Assembly (NCBI GenBank): GCA_964567845.1
Contig: CAZMOG010000086.1
Location: forward strand, 1-6,707
Reading direction: 5' to 3'
DNA length: 6,707 nt
DNA from: RGIG9079 sp964567845
GTDB taxonomy: Bacteria; Bacteroidota; Bacteroidia; Bacteroidales; Marinifilaceae
Below, one piece after another: positions 6,266 to 6,707 of the stretch. A program made the position numbers and the translations under genes. The stretch's first letter is position 1. Each line of letters begins with the position of its first letter. Under the pieces are notes generated by a model, which was not told the origin of the DNA, made no database searches, and saw nothing but the letters and a program-made list of their open reading frames with translations.

Positions 6266-6511
6266 GGTGTGGAAGACAACGCCACGTATTACGCGAATGT
6301 TGAACAGTAAAAGTTATAGAAGGCTTTTTAATTGCCTTATTTATTACGCCCAGATTATCCGCGGATAATAGTAAACCCGCAGGATGTTATTCGCGTTGTT
6401 CAAATTTTCATAAATTTTTGATTCCTATGCGGTGTGGAGAGAACTCCACCGGGTTGTTGTATGTGTTAGCAACCCTGAGGCTTGAGCCCTCGCCTGTAAT
6501 GAGGATGTTAT
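6266..6511 (+). repeat. Two pairs of direct repeats in the same order, possible diverged duplication
   Basis: GGTGTGGA occurs at 6266-6273 and 6431-6438, in each case as the left side of a hairpin closed by CCAC. AGGATGTTAT occurs at 6381-6390 and 6502-6511. The two pairs keep the same order, but their spacing differs (115 against 71 bases). Shorter local repeats also occur: GCGAATGT at 6258-6265 and 6293-6300, and TATTACGC at 6287-6294 and 6342-6349. This may mean that the RNA region consists of two related units. Confidence 0.4.
6354..6369. repeat. Perfect 16-base palindrome
   Basis: ATTATCCGCGGATAAT reads the same on both strands. It lies inside the structured RNA candidate, where it can fold as a 6-bp hairpin with a CGCG loop. 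Alternatively it could be a binding site for a dimeric DNA-binding protein, but its position about 100 bases downstream of the predicted transcription start makes a role in the RNA more likely. Confidence 0.6.
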
Positions 6512-6564
6512 GAATCCTCGTCCGAAAATAGATTAGAAACAAATAAAAACAATATAATTATATC

Positions 6565-6569
6565 GAGGT
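6565..6569 (+). promoter_or_regulatory. Shine-Dalgarno sequence of the DNA glycosylase gene
   Basis: GAGGT lies 7 bases before the ATG at 6577, the ideal distance for pairing with the 3' end of 16S rRNA. The other genes in the window have no such motif, so this one is notable as well as start-deciding. Confidence 0.7.
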
Positions 6570-6576
6570 AGATAAT

Positions 6577-6707
6577 ATGAAAGAAGAAACATATATATTA
6601 AAAAATGTAAAATCATTTGAGCCAAAGCATACATTTGAATGTGGACAATGTTTTAGATGGAATAAAGAAGAAGATGGAAGCTATACAGGAGTAGTTGGGC
6701 AGAATGT
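6577..6707 (+). CDS. 8-oxoguanine DNA glycosylase (OGG_N type), N-terminal fragment cut by window end
   Basis: The frame is open from ATG 6577 to the end of the window, giving 43 complete codons. Seen: about ten N-terminal residues, then SFEPKHTFECGQCFRWN at 13-29 and EEDGSYTGVV at 31-40. The GQCFRW block is the hallmark of the N-terminal domain of OGG1-like 8-oxoguanine glycosylases, found in eukaryotic OGG1 and in clostridial homologues, which it resembles most from memory. Known role: excision of 8-oxo-7,8-dihydroguanine opposite C in base excision repair, with a HhH-GPD catalytic domain (Lys and Asp) that would lie beyond the window. The gene is about 31% G+C by hand count (40 of 131 bases), against about 44% for the first 120 bases of ridA. 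It uses AAA, GAA, AGA, ATA and GGA codons heavily and has a Shine-Dalgarno sequence. This points to acquisition from a Firmicute-like source or to a chimeric assembly. AlkA-type glycosylases are the main alternative. Confidence 0.75.
   Translation, partial: MKEETYILKNVKSFEPKHTFECGQCFRWNKEEDGSYTGVVGQN

Larger units (their letters stand above)
6262..6525 (+). ncRNA. Candidate structured non-coding RNA or long 5' leader, class unknown
   Basis: This stretch holds no convincing protein gene but is dense in complementary segments. In order: hairpin 6264-6270/6279-6285 (7 bp, one G-U); helix ACGCGAAT 6291-6298 with ATTCGCGT 6389-6396, enclosing hairpins AAGGC 6320-6324/GCCTT 6334-6338 and 6354-6359/6364-6369 (CGCG loop); then four consecutive hairpins, GTGGAG 6434-6439/CTCCAC 6444-6449 (AGAA loop), GGGTTG 6451-6456/CAACCC 6470-6475 (extendable to 8 bp), GAGG 6477-6480/CCTC 6488-6491, and GAGGAT 6501-6506/ATCCTC 6514-6519 (extendable to 8 bp). 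A good promoter (6228-6258) precedes it. I tested by eye for tmRNA, RNase P RNA, SRP RNA, tRNA, T-box, glycine, TPP and cobalamin riboswitch hallmarks and found none. The 3' end is uncertain because no hairpin with a U-run follows. It could be a free small RNA, one or two tandem small RNAs, or a leader for the DNA glycosylase gene at 6577. Pairings were found by hand, without energy calculation. Confidence 0.4.

Noticed and set aside
6297..6368. A 23-codon open frame (MLNSKSYRRLFNCLIYYAQIIRG) inside the RNA candidate, possibly a leader peptide.
   Set aside because: It has no run of one regulatory amino acid, no initiation signal and ends inside the palindrome. Its codons also form the RNA stems. 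It is short enough to be chance.
6262..6525. Known housekeeping RNAs (tmRNA, RNase P RNA, SRP RNA, 6S RNA) and tandem glycine riboswitch.
   Set aside because: None of the conserved core strings I know for the first three or for the glycine aptamer are present. 6S RNA has weak sequence conservation and cannot be excluded by eye, but I saw no single long hairpin with a central bubble.
6493..6528. Hammerhead-ribozyme-like string (CTG...ATGAG, stem, then CCGAAA).
   Set aside because: The CTGATGA core is interrupted (CTGTAATGA) and the GAAA does not directly follow the stem. No suitable stem III and cleavage site were found.
6553..6558. TATAAT hexamer as a sigma70-type -10 element for the glycosylase gene.
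   Set aside because: There is no acceptable -35 at 16-18 bases, and a start 7 bases downstream would cut into the Shine-Dalgarno. In such AT-rich sequence the hexamer is expected by chance.
1..6707. CRISPR array, tRNA, rRNA or insertion sequence.
   Set aside because: No regularly spaced repeats, cloverleaf pattern, rRNA core string or transposase was found. The repeats at 6258-6525 are unevenly spaced and short.

Overview
The window looks like chromosomal DNA of a Bacteroidales bacterium (gut Bacteroides/Prevotella type). The reasons are promoters of the Bacteroidetes form (TTTG, 19-20 bases, TAnnTTTG) at 4252-4282 and 6228-6258, almost no Shine-Dalgarno sequences ahead of its genes, a lipoprotein with an acidic Bacteroidetes-style export signal, and proteins typical of the group. 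I cannot name a genus.

Layout. (1) Bases 2-1638, plus strand: the 3' part of a large secreted-type protein resembling the DUF6055 family, followed 11 bases later by a small acidic lipoprotein. This looks like a two-gene cell-envelope unit. A strong hairpin at 1657-1690 ends it and probably also ends the convergent operon from the other side. (2) Bases 1690-4199, minus strand: two M16 (insulinase/processing-peptidase-like) genes joined by an ATGA stop/start overlap. The first encodes the zinc-binding catalytic subunit (HLFEH) and the second a zinc-less partner carrying the R...GYxY motif, so they probably form a heterodimer. (3) Bases 4200-4320: a compact divergent promoter region. (4) Bases 4321-6197, plus strand: ridA (2-imino/enamino acid deaminase), then after 83 bases an AGCS-family sodium:alanine/glycine symporter, closed by an intrinsic terminator at 6184-6218. 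(5) Bases 6198-6576: about 380 bases without a convincing protein gene but with a good Bacteroidetes promoter and dense inverted and direct repeats. I read this as a structured non-coding RNA or long leader that I cannot assign to a known class. (6) Bases 6577-6707: the start of a DNA glycosylase gene of the OGG_N type, AT-rich, with a clear Shine-Dalgarno sequence, unlike every other gene here.

How the parts may work together. RidA removes reactive enamine/imine by-products of PLP-dependent amino acid catabolism, and the symporter imports small neutral amino acids. Their adjacency suggests amino acid uptake coupled to metabolite damage control, but this is inference. The M16 pair is a peptidase complex of unknown substrate, and neither subunit shows a signal peptide from its preferred start. 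The most interesting parts are the structured RNA region at 6258-6525 and the apparent change in sequence style just after it. The latter may mark horizontal acquisition from a Firmicute-like donor, or a join in the assembly.
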